A program made the position numbers and the translations under genes. The notes beneath the pieces are model-generated. The model worked only from the letters and a program-made list of their open reading frames with translations, was not told where the DNA came from and made no database searches. A stretch of 64,000 nucleotides of DNA from JADKAV01 sp963818505 (GTDB lineage: Bacteria; Actinomycetota; Actinomycetes; S36-B12; UBA10799). The stretch lies in assembly GCA_963818505.1 (NCBI GenBank), contig CAWFSJ010000005.1, positions 124,001-188,000 on the forward strand, in the 5' to 3' direction. This document shows positions 1-7,204 of the stretch, in pieces. How positions within the stretch are numbered: the stretch's first letter is position 1; each line of letters begins with the position of its first letter.

Positions 1-31
1 GTTGCCAGCCCCCACCGGACGCGTAGCCCTT

Positions 32-793
32 TCAGGCGACGCTGGGCAACCCCGCCGGCCCAGGGCCCTCGACCAGCGAGACCCGGCCGTCGGCCCACAC
101 CACCAGACCCTTGCGGCTCGGCCTTGAACTCAACCAGGCGGCCGCGCTCTGACCCAGTGCGAAGGCGGCGGTGGCGTCCACATCTGCCTCGACCAGCGAA
201 CGTGCGACGACCGTGACGCTGGCCAGCCCCTCGGGAGCCTTCCGGCTGCGGGCATCGACCAGATGCGGCCCCCGATGGGCCGTTCCGCTGGTTGCCACCG
301 CCCCATCGCGCACGGGCACGGTAGCTAGCAGCCTGTCAGGATCCAGCGGGTGCTCGATGCCGATGTTCCACGCCGGGCCCGACTGCGCGAGGCACACCAT
401 GTCGCCGCCGGCGGACAGGCAGAAGTCGGTCTCCGGCAAGTCGCGTAGATGCACAGCCGCCCGCTGTACCGCCCAGCCCTTGACCACGCCCGAGGGGTCC
501 AAGCCAGGCCGCCAGATCGAGAAGGCACCACCTGAAGCCACTTCGGCCGCCCGACCGATGGCGAGCACCTCGGCCACCTCCTGCGGGCAATCGCTCAACG
601 CGATCTCCCCGCGATCCAATCGCGAGACGAACGAGTCGGCCCTGTAGGTGCTGAAGACCCGGTCGGACCAGCGCAGGCTGTCCATGACTGCGGTCCAAGC
701 CCGGCGCCCCGGCTCGTCGTGCGCATGCCGACCGCGCAAAGCCACGCTGATGGGCATCCCCATCACGTGTTCGACGTGTCGGGTGAGTTTCAC
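32..793 (-). CDS. apbE: ApbE-like FAD:protein FMN transferase
   Basis: The 253-aa product matches the ApbE family, which transfers FMN from FAD to a Thr of FMN-binding domains. Visible motifs are DPSGVVKGWAVQ (about 99-110, the D..G..KG core), LSAGGD (about 126-131), ATSGTAHRGPHLVD (about 167-180) and EADVDATAAFALG (about 202-214, metal site). The ATG overlaps the stop of the upstream FMN-binding gene (ATGA), so the enzyme is probably translationally coupled to its substrate. It has no signal peptide or lipobox, unlike classical lipoprotein ApbE; how it meets an exported substrate is unclear. The family call is secure; the substrate is inferred from adjacency. Confidence 0.9.
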   Translation of the reverse strand: MKLTRHVEHVMGMPISVALRGRHAHDEPGRRAWTAVMDSLRWSDRVFSTYRADSFVSRLDRGEIALSDCPQEVAEVLAIGRAAEVASGGAFSIWRPGLDPSGVVKGWAVQRAAVHLRDLPETDFCLSAGGDMVCLAQSGPAWNIGIEHPLDPDRLLATVPVRDGAVATSGTAHRGPHLVDARSRKAPEGLASVTVVARSLVEADVDATAAFALGQSAAAWLSSRPSRKGLVVWADGRVSLVEGPGPAGLPSVA

Positions 794-1206
794 AGGCCCG
801 CCTCGTCAAGTGCTGCCTGCAGCGATTGTAGGTACCCCACGCTGGTGACTGTCGCCCCACTGACCATCGAGATGTTAGCGTCCTGTGCCTGAAGCGTCTC
901 GTCGACGAGGATCGGCAGGGCGTAGGCATTGATCTGCTGGTCCTTCGGATTGTCGTTCGGGTACTGCAGCACTTGCACGTCCGTCACTTGCGAACCCGTG
1001 ACGGTGATCTCCACCTGCACCTGCCCCCATTCGGTCGGTACGGACGGACCCGTGACCGTCACGGCCTGCGGCGTCTGCGGCGTGGCGGCACCGCCGGAGA
1101 TGACGGTGTCCTGACCGACCAAGGCGCCCATTGTCGACGTGTTGTACCCGAAAAGCAGGACAACGATCGTGACCGTGGTGAGTAAAGCGAAAAGAATGCG
1201 TTTCAT
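790..1206 (-). CDS. Membrane-anchored FMN-binding domain protein
   Basis: This is a 138-aa protein. Residues 1-22 form one hydrophobic N-terminal segment (signal anchor), and residues 58-138 form an FMN-binding domain. SGAT at 116-119 is the flavinylation motif, with Thr119 the likely FMN acceptor. The frame is open further upstream (to 1443), but that part overlaps the preceding gene; the ATG at 1206, three bases past the ferric-reductase stop, is the sensible start. It lies between the flavocytochrome and ApbE, which fits a one-electron carrier outside the membrane. Family well known; the electron acceptor cannot be told. Confidence 0.88.
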   Translation of the reverse strand: MKRILFALLTTVTIVVLLFGYNTSTMGALVGQDTVISGGAATPQTPQAVTVTGPSVPTEWGQVQVEITVTGSQVTDVQVLQYPNDNPKDQQINAYALPILVDETLQAQDANISMVSGATVTSVGYLQSLQAALDEAGL

Positions 1207-1210
1207 GGAT

Positions 1211-2608
1211 TCACCATCCGAAGTTCTCGATGTGGATCTGGTCTGCTGCGACCCCTGCCCCTTCGGCGGCCAGCCGAACGGATTCGCTCCACGCAGAGGG
1301 ACCGCAGATGAACACGTCCCGACAGGCAACATCCGGCACCCAATGGCGCAGGGCACTGGTGTCGTCCAGGCCGTGAGCGCCGTCGCCGAGCCAAGAGTCG
1401 GGGCTACGTCGCGAACCAGGTAGCGCAACGACCTGCAGCCCACGTTCCTGTTGCAAGACGGCGAACTCCCTGGTGAACAGCGCAGAGTCGGTGAAGCGGT
1501 GGAGCACGATCGCCTCGCCCGGTGCGTAGTCCAAGCCCTCGGCCAGTGCCCGTAATGGTGCGATGCCGACTCCAGCCCCGATCAGAACGACCTTCGACTT
1601 GGTCCTGGCGCGTGGCGACAGGCGGCCGTACGGGCCTTCAACAAGCACCCGCGTCCCAGGGCGAATGGCGCCGGTGCGGGCGCTGTTGTCGCCGAGGGCC
1701 TTGACGCTGATCCGCAGGCTCCGGCCGTCGGGAGCAGCCGACAGCGAGTATGGGTTGCCACGGGTCCAGCCGGCGCGGCCCAGAAACCGCCAGGTGAAGA
1801 ACTGGCCGGCCTGTACGTCCAGTTCTGCCATGTGTCGACCGGTCATGTAGACCGACGCGACCCCGTCGCCCTCGTGCACGACCGACGTGACCTGCAGGCG
1901 GTGTCGCGCACTTCGCCAAAGCGGCAGTCCCACCCGGAACACGAGAATGGCAGCGGCCGCCACAGCCCAGAACGTCCACCAGTAAAGCGTCGCCAGAGGC
2001 GAGTCGATGAACTGCTGACCGGTCCACAACTGGTGGGGCAGCGCCAGACCGACACCGAGGTAGGCGTACAGGTGCAGCAGATGCCAAGACTCGTACCGAA
2101 GCCGCCGGCGGGCGATCTTGATGCTGGTCACCACGACCATCACGAGGCACGCGGTGCCGGCCAGGGCCAGCAACATCCCAGGGAATGTGGTGGTCAAGTT
2201 CCAGAAGGTTGCCGGTATCGCAGGCAAGCTGCCACCGGCGTAACCCCACGTATTGGCCACGATGTGCACGACCATCAGGTTGAACGAGGTGAGGCCCACG
2301 AGTCGGTGCAGGCCGACCACTCGGTCCTGACCGAAGGCACGTTCGAGCAACGGTATGCGGGCGATGAGCAGCACCTGGACCAGCAGAAGATCGCTGGCCC
2401 AAAGCCCTGCGATCCGGCCCAACGAATTGAGCGCTGACTGCCACGATGCGAGGTCCTGCACACCCCCGTCGGCCACCCACCAGTAGGTCACGAGCAGTAG
2501 GGAGGCCCACAGGAGCACACCGGATGCCACTCGAACCCCGGCATCAGTGCGCGCTGGTGAAGTGTCGACGACTGTGTGCCGTATTCGCGGATCTTCGACC
2601 AGAGTCAT
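1211..2608 (-). CDS. Ferric-reductase-like flavocytochrome (heme membrane domain plus FAD/NAD(P)H reductase)
   Basis: The 465-aa protein has about six N-terminal membrane helices (residues 30-235) with histidines placed as in ferric-reductase-like haem domains (LHRLVGL, VVHIVANTW, WHLLHLYAYLG). A cytosolic ferredoxin-reductase-like half follows, with the FAD motif RGNPYSLSAAP (about 285) and the NAD(P)H-binding GAGVGIAPLRAL (about 345). It probably takes electrons from NAD(P)H across the membrane via haem to the flavinylated protein encoded next. Its ATG overlaps the stop of the upstream small gene (ATGA). The terminal substrate is unknown; iron, quinone or an extracellular acceptor are all possible. 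Confidence 0.85.
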   Translation of the reverse strand: MTLVEDPRIRHTVVDTSPARTDAGVRVASGVLLWASLLLVTYWWVADGGVQDLASWQSALNSLGRIAGLWASDLLLVQVLLIARIPLLERAFGQDRVVGLHRLVGLTSFNLMVVHIVANTWGYAGGSLPAIPATFWNLTTTFPGMLLALAGTACLVMVVVTSIKIARRRLRYESWHLLHLYAYLGVGLALPHQLWTGQQFIDSPLATLYWWTFWAVAAAAILVFRVGLPLWRSARHRLQVTSVVHEGDGVASVYMTGRHMAELDVQAGQFFTWRFLGRAGWTRGNPYSLSAAPDGRSLRISVKALGDNSARTGAIRPGTRVLVEGPYGRLSPRARTKSKVVLIGAGVGIAPLRALAEGLDYAPGEAIVLHRFTDSALFTREFAVLQQERGLQVVALPGSRRSPDSWLGDGAHGLDDTSALRHWVPDVACRDVFICGPSAWSESVRLAAEGAGVAADQIHIENFGW

Positions 2609-2826
2609 CGATCGCCGCCACGTTGTTCGATGCCGATACTCGTCGGATCATGGGCCAGCGTCGTACCGGCAGCGGCACCGAGCACCCCGGCCGCAACCAG
2701 GATCGCCGCGATCGCGGCGGCGTGTGGGCCTTGGCGCTTTGGGCGCGGGCTTGGCGGGGAGGCGGGAACCGGCGCGTCCCCCGAGACGGGTTCCCACCGC
2801 GACCCGCTGTGCCGAATCTGGTCCAT
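2605..2826 (-). CDS. Small single-pass membrane protein, first gene of the flavin operon
   Basis: This 73-aa ORF has a charged Pro-rich N-terminus, one Ala/Val/Leu-rich membrane segment (about residues 35-58) and a short polar tail. Its TGA overlaps the ATG of the flavocytochrome gene (2605-2608), which argues that it is real and co-translated. I do not recognise a family. It could help assemble or regulate the flavocytochrome, but that rests only on position. Confidence 0.6.
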   Translation of the reverse strand: MDQIRHSGSRWEPVSGDAPVPASPPSPRPKRQGPHAAAIAAILVAAGVLGAAAGTTLAHDPTSIGIEQRGGDR

Positions 2827-2933
2827 GGCCCCATGCTGACGTCCGGAATTCGGCGTCAGGCGTGAGCAGGGTGAGAACCAGGTAAGGATCCCGGGCTTGA
2901 CTGCCGCGGCCCTACGACTGGCAGGCTGTACGC

Positions 2934-3542
2934 GTGAAACCGGTGCTGATCCTGCTCACCGGCTTCTGGGTGCTGATCTTCGTGGCCGGTGTTGCCAACC
3001 CCGGTTACAAGCACTACCGCGACCACGTCAGCCTGCTGGCCGCCGACGGGAGCAACCTCATCTGGGTGACGGTGCTGGCGATACTGCTCACCGCCGCCGC
3101 GCAGTGGGTGGCCGCCTACACCTTCTGGCCGGTGAATCGCACCGTCGCTGTGATGTTGATGGTGGCCGGCGCTGCGCTCATGTTCGTGGCGCTCTTCCGG
3201 GTGCCATGTCCCGAGCGGGCGCGCTTCTGCACCTACACCGTCGACAACACCCCCGCCGAGACGATCCACAACACCGGCGTGATCCTCTATGCGATCGCCA
3301 CGATGACCGCCATGATCGTGCTGGGCGTGGTCGCGATCACGCAGGGCCATCACAGCCTCGTGGGGGTCCCTGGGCTAATCGCGTCGGTGGTGTTTGCGCT
3401 GACCTTCAGCGGGCTGCTGCTCTTCCCCGAGGGTCTGGCCCAGCGGACCTGGATCGCGGTGGGCCAGATCTGGCTGGTCGTGGCCGTCTACGAGGCGCAG
3501 AGTCACCGCCTCCGGATCCAGCCAACCGGGGTCGACCGATGA
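2934..3542 (+). CDS. DUF998-like multi-pass membrane protein
   Basis: The 202-aa protein has about six hydrophobic segments and resembles DUF998 membrane proteins (H..VS.L...G..LIW region near residues 30-45, and a periplasmic-looking Cys-containing loop RVPCPERARFCTY near 100). No catalytic residues are recognisable. The GTG start at 2934 lies 107 bp from the divergent flavin operon. Its TGA overlaps the ATG of the dehydrogenase that follows, so the two are an operon. Function unknown. Confidence 0.7.
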   Translation: MKPVLILLTGFWVLIFVAGVANPGYKHYRDHVSLLAADGSNLIWVTVLAILLTAAAQWVAAYTFWPVNRTVAVMLMVAGAALMFVALFRVPCPERARFCTYTVDNTPAETIHNTGVILYAIATMTAMIVLGVVAITQGHHSLVGVPGLIASVVFALTFSGLLLFPEGLAQRTWIAVGQIWLVVAVYEAQSHRLRIQPTGVDR

Positions 3543-4405
3543 CGGTTGTGCTGATGCCTCGGTGGCTCGAGCCGCCCCCCGTGCCTGGCGTGCAGTACCT
3601 GTGGTGGGACCGCGGCGAGCCAGAGCCTGCCCTGCACGACCTGAACCGGGTAGAGGTGTTCATCGCCCCCTACATGCCCGAACCGGCCGATCTGTCGATC
3701 GCGTGGCGGATGCCGAGGTTGACTCGAGTGATCTCGCTCATGGCTGGCGTGGACGCCATGATCGCTGACCTGCCGCCAGTGCCGGTGGAGCGAGCCGTCG
3801 GCCTGCACGACACGAGCACGGCAGAGCTGGCCGTGGGCCTGATGATCGCCGCTCAGCGCGGCATCGACACGGCCGCACGCGACATGTCGGCCGGGCGGTG
3901 GTCGCACGTGCGCCGGCCGTCCTTGGCGGACAGTTCGGTCGGGCTGGTGGGGTTCGGTGGAGTCGGTCGGGCGATCGCGCGGCGCCTGGAACCGTTCGAG
4001 GTCGACCTCACCGCGTTCTCCCGCAGCGGTCGCGATTGCCTGCCCGTGTCGCAGTTCGACGCACATCTGCCGTCTTTCGACATCGTCGTGCTGGCCCTAC
4101 CCGGGCAACCCGGTCCTGCGTTCATGTCGGCAGCCAGACTGGCTGCCATGCGCGACGGTTCGCTTCTGGTCAACGTCGGGCGCGGGGCACTGGTGGACAC
4201 CGAGGCGCTGGTCGTCGAGGCGACCTCCGGGCGACTGCGGGCGGCCCTGGACGTCACAGATCCCGAACCGCTGCCCCCGAATCACACACTGTGGACCTGC
4301 CCAGGGGTGCTTGTGACACCTCACGTCGGCGGCGACTCGCAGGCTTTCCTCCCGCGGGCCCGGGCGATGGTCGCCGAGCGCATTCGGGAACTGGGCGCCG
4401 GCTGA
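3539..4405 (+). CDS. D-isomer-specific 2-hydroxyacid dehydrogenase family protein
   Basis: The 288-aa NAD(P)-dependent oxidoreductase has the Rossmann motif GFGGVGRAIARRL (about 140-152) and the catalytic Arg/Glu/His set in NVGRGALVD, DPEPLPP and TPHVGG. This is the arrangement of D-lactate, glyoxylate/hydroxypyruvate and phosphoglycerate dehydrogenases. It is shorter than PGDH and lacks an ACT domain, so a hydroxypyruvate or phenylpyruvate reductase role is more likely than SerA. The start was chosen at the ATGA overlap with the DUF998 gene; the in-frame extension to 2897 is antisense to nothing useful and overlaps that gene. Substrate not determinable. Confidence 0.88.
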   Translation: MTVVLMPRWLEPPPVPGVQYLWWDRGEPEPALHDLNRVEVFIAPYMPEPADLSIAWRMPRLTRVISLMAGVDAMIADLPPVPVERAVGLHDTSTAELAVGLMIAAQRGIDTAARDMSAGRWSHVRRPSLADSSVGLVGFGGVGRAIARRLEPFEVDLTAFSRSGRDCLPVSQFDAHLPSFDIVVLALPGQPGPAFMSAARLAAMRDGSLLVNVGRGALVDTEALVVEATSGRLRAALDVTDPEPLPPNHTLWTCPGVLVTPHVGGDSQAFLPRARAMVAERIRELGAG

Positions 4406-4419
4406 CTCAGTCGCCGGCG
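4396..4419. terminator. Bidirectional hairpin spanning both stop codons of a convergent pair
   Basis: CGCCGGC (4396-4402) pairs with GCCGGCG (4413-4419), and GAC/GTC pair inside. The loop region contains the TGA of the plus-strand dehydrogenase and the stop (TCA on this strand) of the minus-strand cupin gene. The stem is GC-rich but there is no T tract, so intrinsic termination is plausible and unproven. Confidence 0.5.
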
Positions 4420-4751
4420 AGCACCCAGAACTTGCGCAGCGGTTCGGTCACATGCCAGATCGTGCGCGCGCCTGCCTCGAGTTCGACCACATCGCCGGGA
4501 CCGACCTCAAGATCGGGTCCGCCCTCGACCTCGATGCGGGCGGCCCCGTGGATCACCACGAACACCTCGTGGGCCTCGACATCAGTGGAGACACCCACTG
4601 AGTGTTCCCACAACCCGCATTCAAGTTCGGAGACTGGCGCCTGCCAGACCCCTGCTGACACCGACTGACCAACGAGCGACTCATGCTCGATCTCGCGCTG
4701 CGACGAGAACAGAATCCGACTTCCCATAGGCCAAAGTCTAATGTGCGGCAC
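4407..4751 (-). CDS. Small cupin-domain protein
   Basis: The product (114 aa from 4751, or 106 aa from the second ATG at 4727) is a single cupin barrel of the Cupin_3/EutQ-like type: WEHSVGVSTDVEAHEVFVV, then a PGDVVELEAG turn and TIWHVTE near the end. Metal-binding His and Glu residues are partly visible (EHS, HEVF, WHV), but the full His/His/Glu/His set is not. The shorter start matches a typical MGSRILF opening. The gene converges on the dehydrogenase gene with a single base between them. Small-molecule binding or isomerisation is the family range; no specific role can be given. Confidence 0.65.
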   Translation of the reverse strand: MPHIRLWPMGSRILFSSQREIEHESLVGQSVSAGVWQAPVSELECGLWEHSVGVSTDVEAHEVFVVIHGAARIEVEGGPDLEVGPGDVVELEAGARTIWHVTEPLRKFWVLAGD

Positions 4752-4921
4752 TTTGATACCTGAATTACCTTGCGCTTTTCCGTTCGACCCGGCATAGTGA
4801 GGAACACGCGAGGGGAGTACCCCATCACTCGCCGATCGTCATTACGGTGGCTGCGTCAGCCACCCGGTCGGTGGGGGCCTGAGGGCCGGGAGAGACCTCT
4901 GGAACGACCAGGAGTCAATAC

Positions 4922-6010
4922 GTGAACGCGCTTCTCAATCCGCCCCGTCCGATGCTTTCGCGCCCCGACCAGAACGACCTCGAGGACTTGATGCGAGTCC
5001 AGGGCATGTGCTTGTCCATCCTCGTGTCCACAAGCCCCGGGCAACGCCTCAGTGAGGGCGATCACATGCGACTGCTGGCCAATGCCCGCGACGTGGAGCG
5101 ACGCCTCGAACTCGAACCGGACCCTTCCAGCGCGAGGGTGCTCGTGCCCCGGCTGCGGGCCGCCGTCGAGAACGCCAGTCGCGGCCCGGCCGACAAGGCA
5201 CTGGCCATCTTCGTCGGCGAGACCACGACACGTGTGTTCCAGCTGCCGGTCCCGGTCGAGGACCGGGTGGTCATCGACCCGACGTTCGCTACCAGGGACG
5301 TGGTTCGCGCCGTGCAGAGCAACCCCCGGTTCCTGCTGCTGCACATGGACCACCGCTCAGCCAACTTGTACCGGTACAACCAGAAGTACCTCGAGCCCGT
5401 CCTGTCGCCTGACTTCCCCGCGCTGCGCGAGGGTCGCGTGCGGGCCGGCAGGGACATGGAACGTCAGAGGATGTTCCTGCGAAGCATCGACGCCGGGCTG
5501 GGCCGACACCTGGGCGAAACGAACCTGCCCATCGTGATCGTGGGCGGGGATCGCGTGGTCGGTGAGTTCCTGCGACTGACGCGCAACGGCTCCAAGGTCG
5601 CGGGCATCGCGCGCGGTATCCACTCGCGACCGCACCTGAGCGAGCTTGAAGATATCGGGCGATCGGTGATGCGCGACCACGTCGAGGATCTCGCCGCCGC
5701 TGCCCACGACACCTTGTACGCCCGACTGCGGGTCAAGCGCGCGGTCACCGGCCTGCTGGGCTGCTGGCACGCCGCCTCGACGGAGCAGCCAGAGTTGCTG
5801 GTGGTCGAGCAGCACTTCGCGATGCCGGCCCGCATGGTCGCCGAAGGTCGCTACGTCGAGCCTGCCGAGGACGAGGAACACCCCGAGGTGATCGATGACG
5901 CGGTAGACGACTTGATCGAGAAGGTCCTGCGGTCCGGCGGATTCGTCTCCGTCGTGCCCGACGGCACCCTGACAGAGCACGGGCGGGTGGCCCTGACTCT
6001 GGCTGGATGA
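4922..6010 (+). CDS. baeRF3-like (bacterial release-factor-1-related) protein
   Basis: The 362-aa protein resembles the bacterial archaeo-eukaryotic release factor family 3 (baeRF3): an opening like CLSILVSTSPGQ (about 29-40), an Arg-rich helix region (about 50-85), KALAIFVGETTTRVFQLP (about 95-112), FLLLHMDHRSANLYRY (about 135-150) and a C-terminal LIEKVLRSGGFVSVVPDG block (about 325-345). Such proteins share the eRF1 fold and are proposed to act on ribosomes, but none is well characterised. GTG start at 4922. I see no GGQ motif. A hairpin follows the gene. Family call moderate, function open. Confidence 0.6.
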   Translation: MNALLNPPRPMLSRPDQNDLEDLMRVQGMCLSILVSTSPGQRLSEGDHMRLLANARDVERRLELEPDPSSARVLVPRLRAAVENASRGPADKALAIFVGETTTRVFQLPVPVEDRVVIDPTFATRDVVRAVQSNPRFLLLHMDHRSANLYRYNQKYLEPVLSPDFPALREGRVRAGRDMERQRMFLRSIDAGLGRHLGETNLPIVIVGGDRVVGEFLRLTRNGSKVAGIARGIHSRPHLSELEDIGRSVMRDHVEDLAAAAHDTLYARLRVKRAVTGLLGCWHAASTEQPELLVVEQHFAMPARMVAEGRYVEPAEDEEHPEVIDDAVDDLIEKVLRSGGFVSVVPDGTLTEHGRVALTLAG

Positions 6011-6014
6011 GACG

Positions 6015-6078
6015 ACTGACCCGCAGGACCTCCGTCGCGGCTCGGGCCCTTGTGCCGCCAGGGGTTCTGCGGGTCAGT
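6015..6078 (+). terminator. Long hairpin after the baeRF3-like gene
   Basis: ACTGACCCGCAGGACC (6015-6030) is complementary to GGTTCTGCGGGTCAGT (6063-6078): 16 bp with one G-T pair and a 32-nt loop. It fills the space between two same-strand genes. No T tract follows. It may be a terminator or an mRNA-end stabiliser. Confidence 0.5.
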
Positions 6079-6101
6079 GCTGTGCCGGACAGAATGAAGC
6101 C

Positions 6102-6503
6102 ATGAACCTCATGGCCCAACCCGACCCCACCTTGCTCCCGCCCGATCCTGCAGCGCCTGCCGTTGCCGCCGGCGAGAACCCTGAGCGCATCGCCGCTCGC
6201 TTCCCGGCCTCAAGCCTGGCCTGGGCCACCTTGGCCCGCACCGCGCGCGAGCACGGCCGAACGATCGAGTCGTACGCGTTCGCCCGTGTCGGCTACCACC
6301 GCGGTTTGGACGCGTTGCGCCGCAACGGCTGGAAAGGCCATGGCCCTGTCCCTTGGTCGCACGAGCCAAACCGCGGGTTCTTGGAGTGTCTGCACGAACT
6401 GTCACTGGCGGCGCAGGCGATCGGCGAGACCGACGAGGCGCAGCGGACCCGGCAGTTCCTTCACGACAGTTCCGCAGAGGCAGCTGACGTCCTGGGGGTG
6501 TGA
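6102..6503 (+). CDS. DUF3151 domain protein
   Basis: This 133-aa actinobacterial protein is of the DUF3151 family, recognised by AFARVGYHRGLDALRRNGWK (about 66-85) and GPVPWSHEPNRGFL (about 87-100). Function is unknown; the family is soluble and nearly always single-copy in Actinomycetota. The end of this gene (from about 6484) is included in the tandem duplication that follows, so the second repeat carries a decayed copy of its 3' end with the stop codon. Confidence 0.88.
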   Translation: MNLMAQPDPTLLPPDPAAPAVAAGENPERIAARFPASSLAWATLARTAREHGRTIESYAFARVGYHRGLDALRRNGWKGHGPVPWSHEPNRGFLECLHELSLAAQAIGETDEAQRTRQFLHDSSAEAADVLGV

Positions 6504-6560
6504 GCCGCCGGCCGGTTGCGGCCCGCCGACCCAGGGTGCCCGGCCCAGCCCGCCGTCCTC

Positions 6561-6628
6561 GTTAGAGGTTGTGCCGTTGGTTAGCAAATCCACGCGTTGT
6601 TTCGCTAACCAGGACCACAACCTCTAAC
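6561..6628 (+). repeat. Family-1 68-nt nested inverted repeat, copy A
   Basis: The outer arms are GTTAGAGGTTGTG (6561-6573) and CACAACCTCTAAC (6616-6628). The inner arms GGTTAGC and GCTAACC enclose a core containing CCACGCGTTG. The 5-nt spacers between outer and inner arms are CCGTT and AGGAC, which do not pair. The same 68-nt design recurs five more times in the window. Confidence 0.9.
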
Positions 6629-6651
6629 CAGGACCACATGTGATGGCGCTG

Positions 6652-6665
6652 CTAGGACGTCCTAG
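6652..6665. other. 14-bp perfect palindrome at the duplication junction
   Basis: CTAGGACGTCCTAG lies exactly where the second unit of the tandem duplication begins. In the first unit the same position reads GCTGACGTCCTGGG inside the DUF3151 gene, so the palindrome arose by small changes at the join. It may mark the recombination point or be chance. Confidence 0.5.
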
Positions 6666-6735
6666 GGGTGTGAGCCGCCGGCCGGTTGCGGCCCGCCGAC
6701 CCAGGGTGCCCGGCCCGGCTCCCCCCGCCGTCCTC

Positions 6736-6803
6736 GTTAGAGGTTGTGCCGTTGGTTAGCAAATCCACGCGTTGTTTCGCTAACCAGGACCACAACCTCG
6801 AAC
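6736..6803 (+). repeat. Family-1 68-nt nested inverted repeat, copy B
   Basis: Identical in layout to copy A within the duplicated segment. The right outer arm has one change (CACAACCTCGAAC), so the outer stem carries a mismatch here. This shows some drift since the duplication. Confidence 0.88.
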
Positions 6804-6836
6804 CAGGACCACATGTGGTCCCTGCCCACGGCCGCC

Positions 6837-7190
6837 TCACCGGGTCGGGCTGTTCCACGCCGCCTTCATCATCGGTACCTGCATGGGCAACCTCGCCCAC
6901 ACGGCCACCTTCTGCCAAACCGGACGGCGACTGCGCTGGACATCGAGGGCCATCTGCAGGTTGCCGACCGCGACGACGGCCAGGGTCGCGGTGGTTGCTG
7001 CGGGAGCCCACCGTTGCCCGGTGGCCAGACCGGCCGCACACACCAACTCAGCCACCCCGCTGCCGATCACCCAGGTCCGGGCGTCGCCTAACTGATCGGG
7101 GATCATGGGCTCGAACACCTTCGGACGCACCAAGTGCACGACCCCGCTGAGGGTGAACGCGCCGATGACAAGGGTGGTTCCTGTGGGCAT
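6837..7190 (-). CDS. DoxX-like small membrane protein
   Basis: The 117-aa protein has about four hydrophobic segments. VHLVRPKVFEPMIPDQLG (about 18-35) and a late AVGNLQMALD (about 85-95) resemble DoxX/DUF4260-type membrane proteins. The ATG at 7190 was chosen because the longer frame runs back into the DUF445 gene. It is the last gene of the DUF4184-DUF445-DoxX run, 14 bp after DUF445. Redox or membrane roles are suggested for DoxX relatives; nothing specific is visible. Confidence 0.65.
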   Translation of the reverse strand: MPTGTTLVIGAFTLSGVVHLVRPKVFEPMIPDQLGDARTWVIGSGVAELVCAAGLATGQRWAPAATTATLAVVAVGNLQMALDVQRSRRPVWQKVAVWARLPMQVPMMKAAWNSPTR

Positions 7191-7204
7191 GGGCTCAGCG
7201 TAGA

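Larger units (their letters stand above)
6484..6818. repeat. Tandem duplication of about 170 bp downstream of DUF3151
   Basis: Two direct copies, about 6484-6643 and 6654-6818, start with the GACGTCCT.GGGGTGTGAGCC sequence that forms the 3' end of the DUF3151 gene. They run through a GC-rich spacer and one 68-nt family-1 hairpin each, ending in CCAGGACCACATGTG. The second copy has a 5-bp insertion in the spacer and point changes. No gene lies in the 333 bp between 6504 and 6836. Confidence 0.85.
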
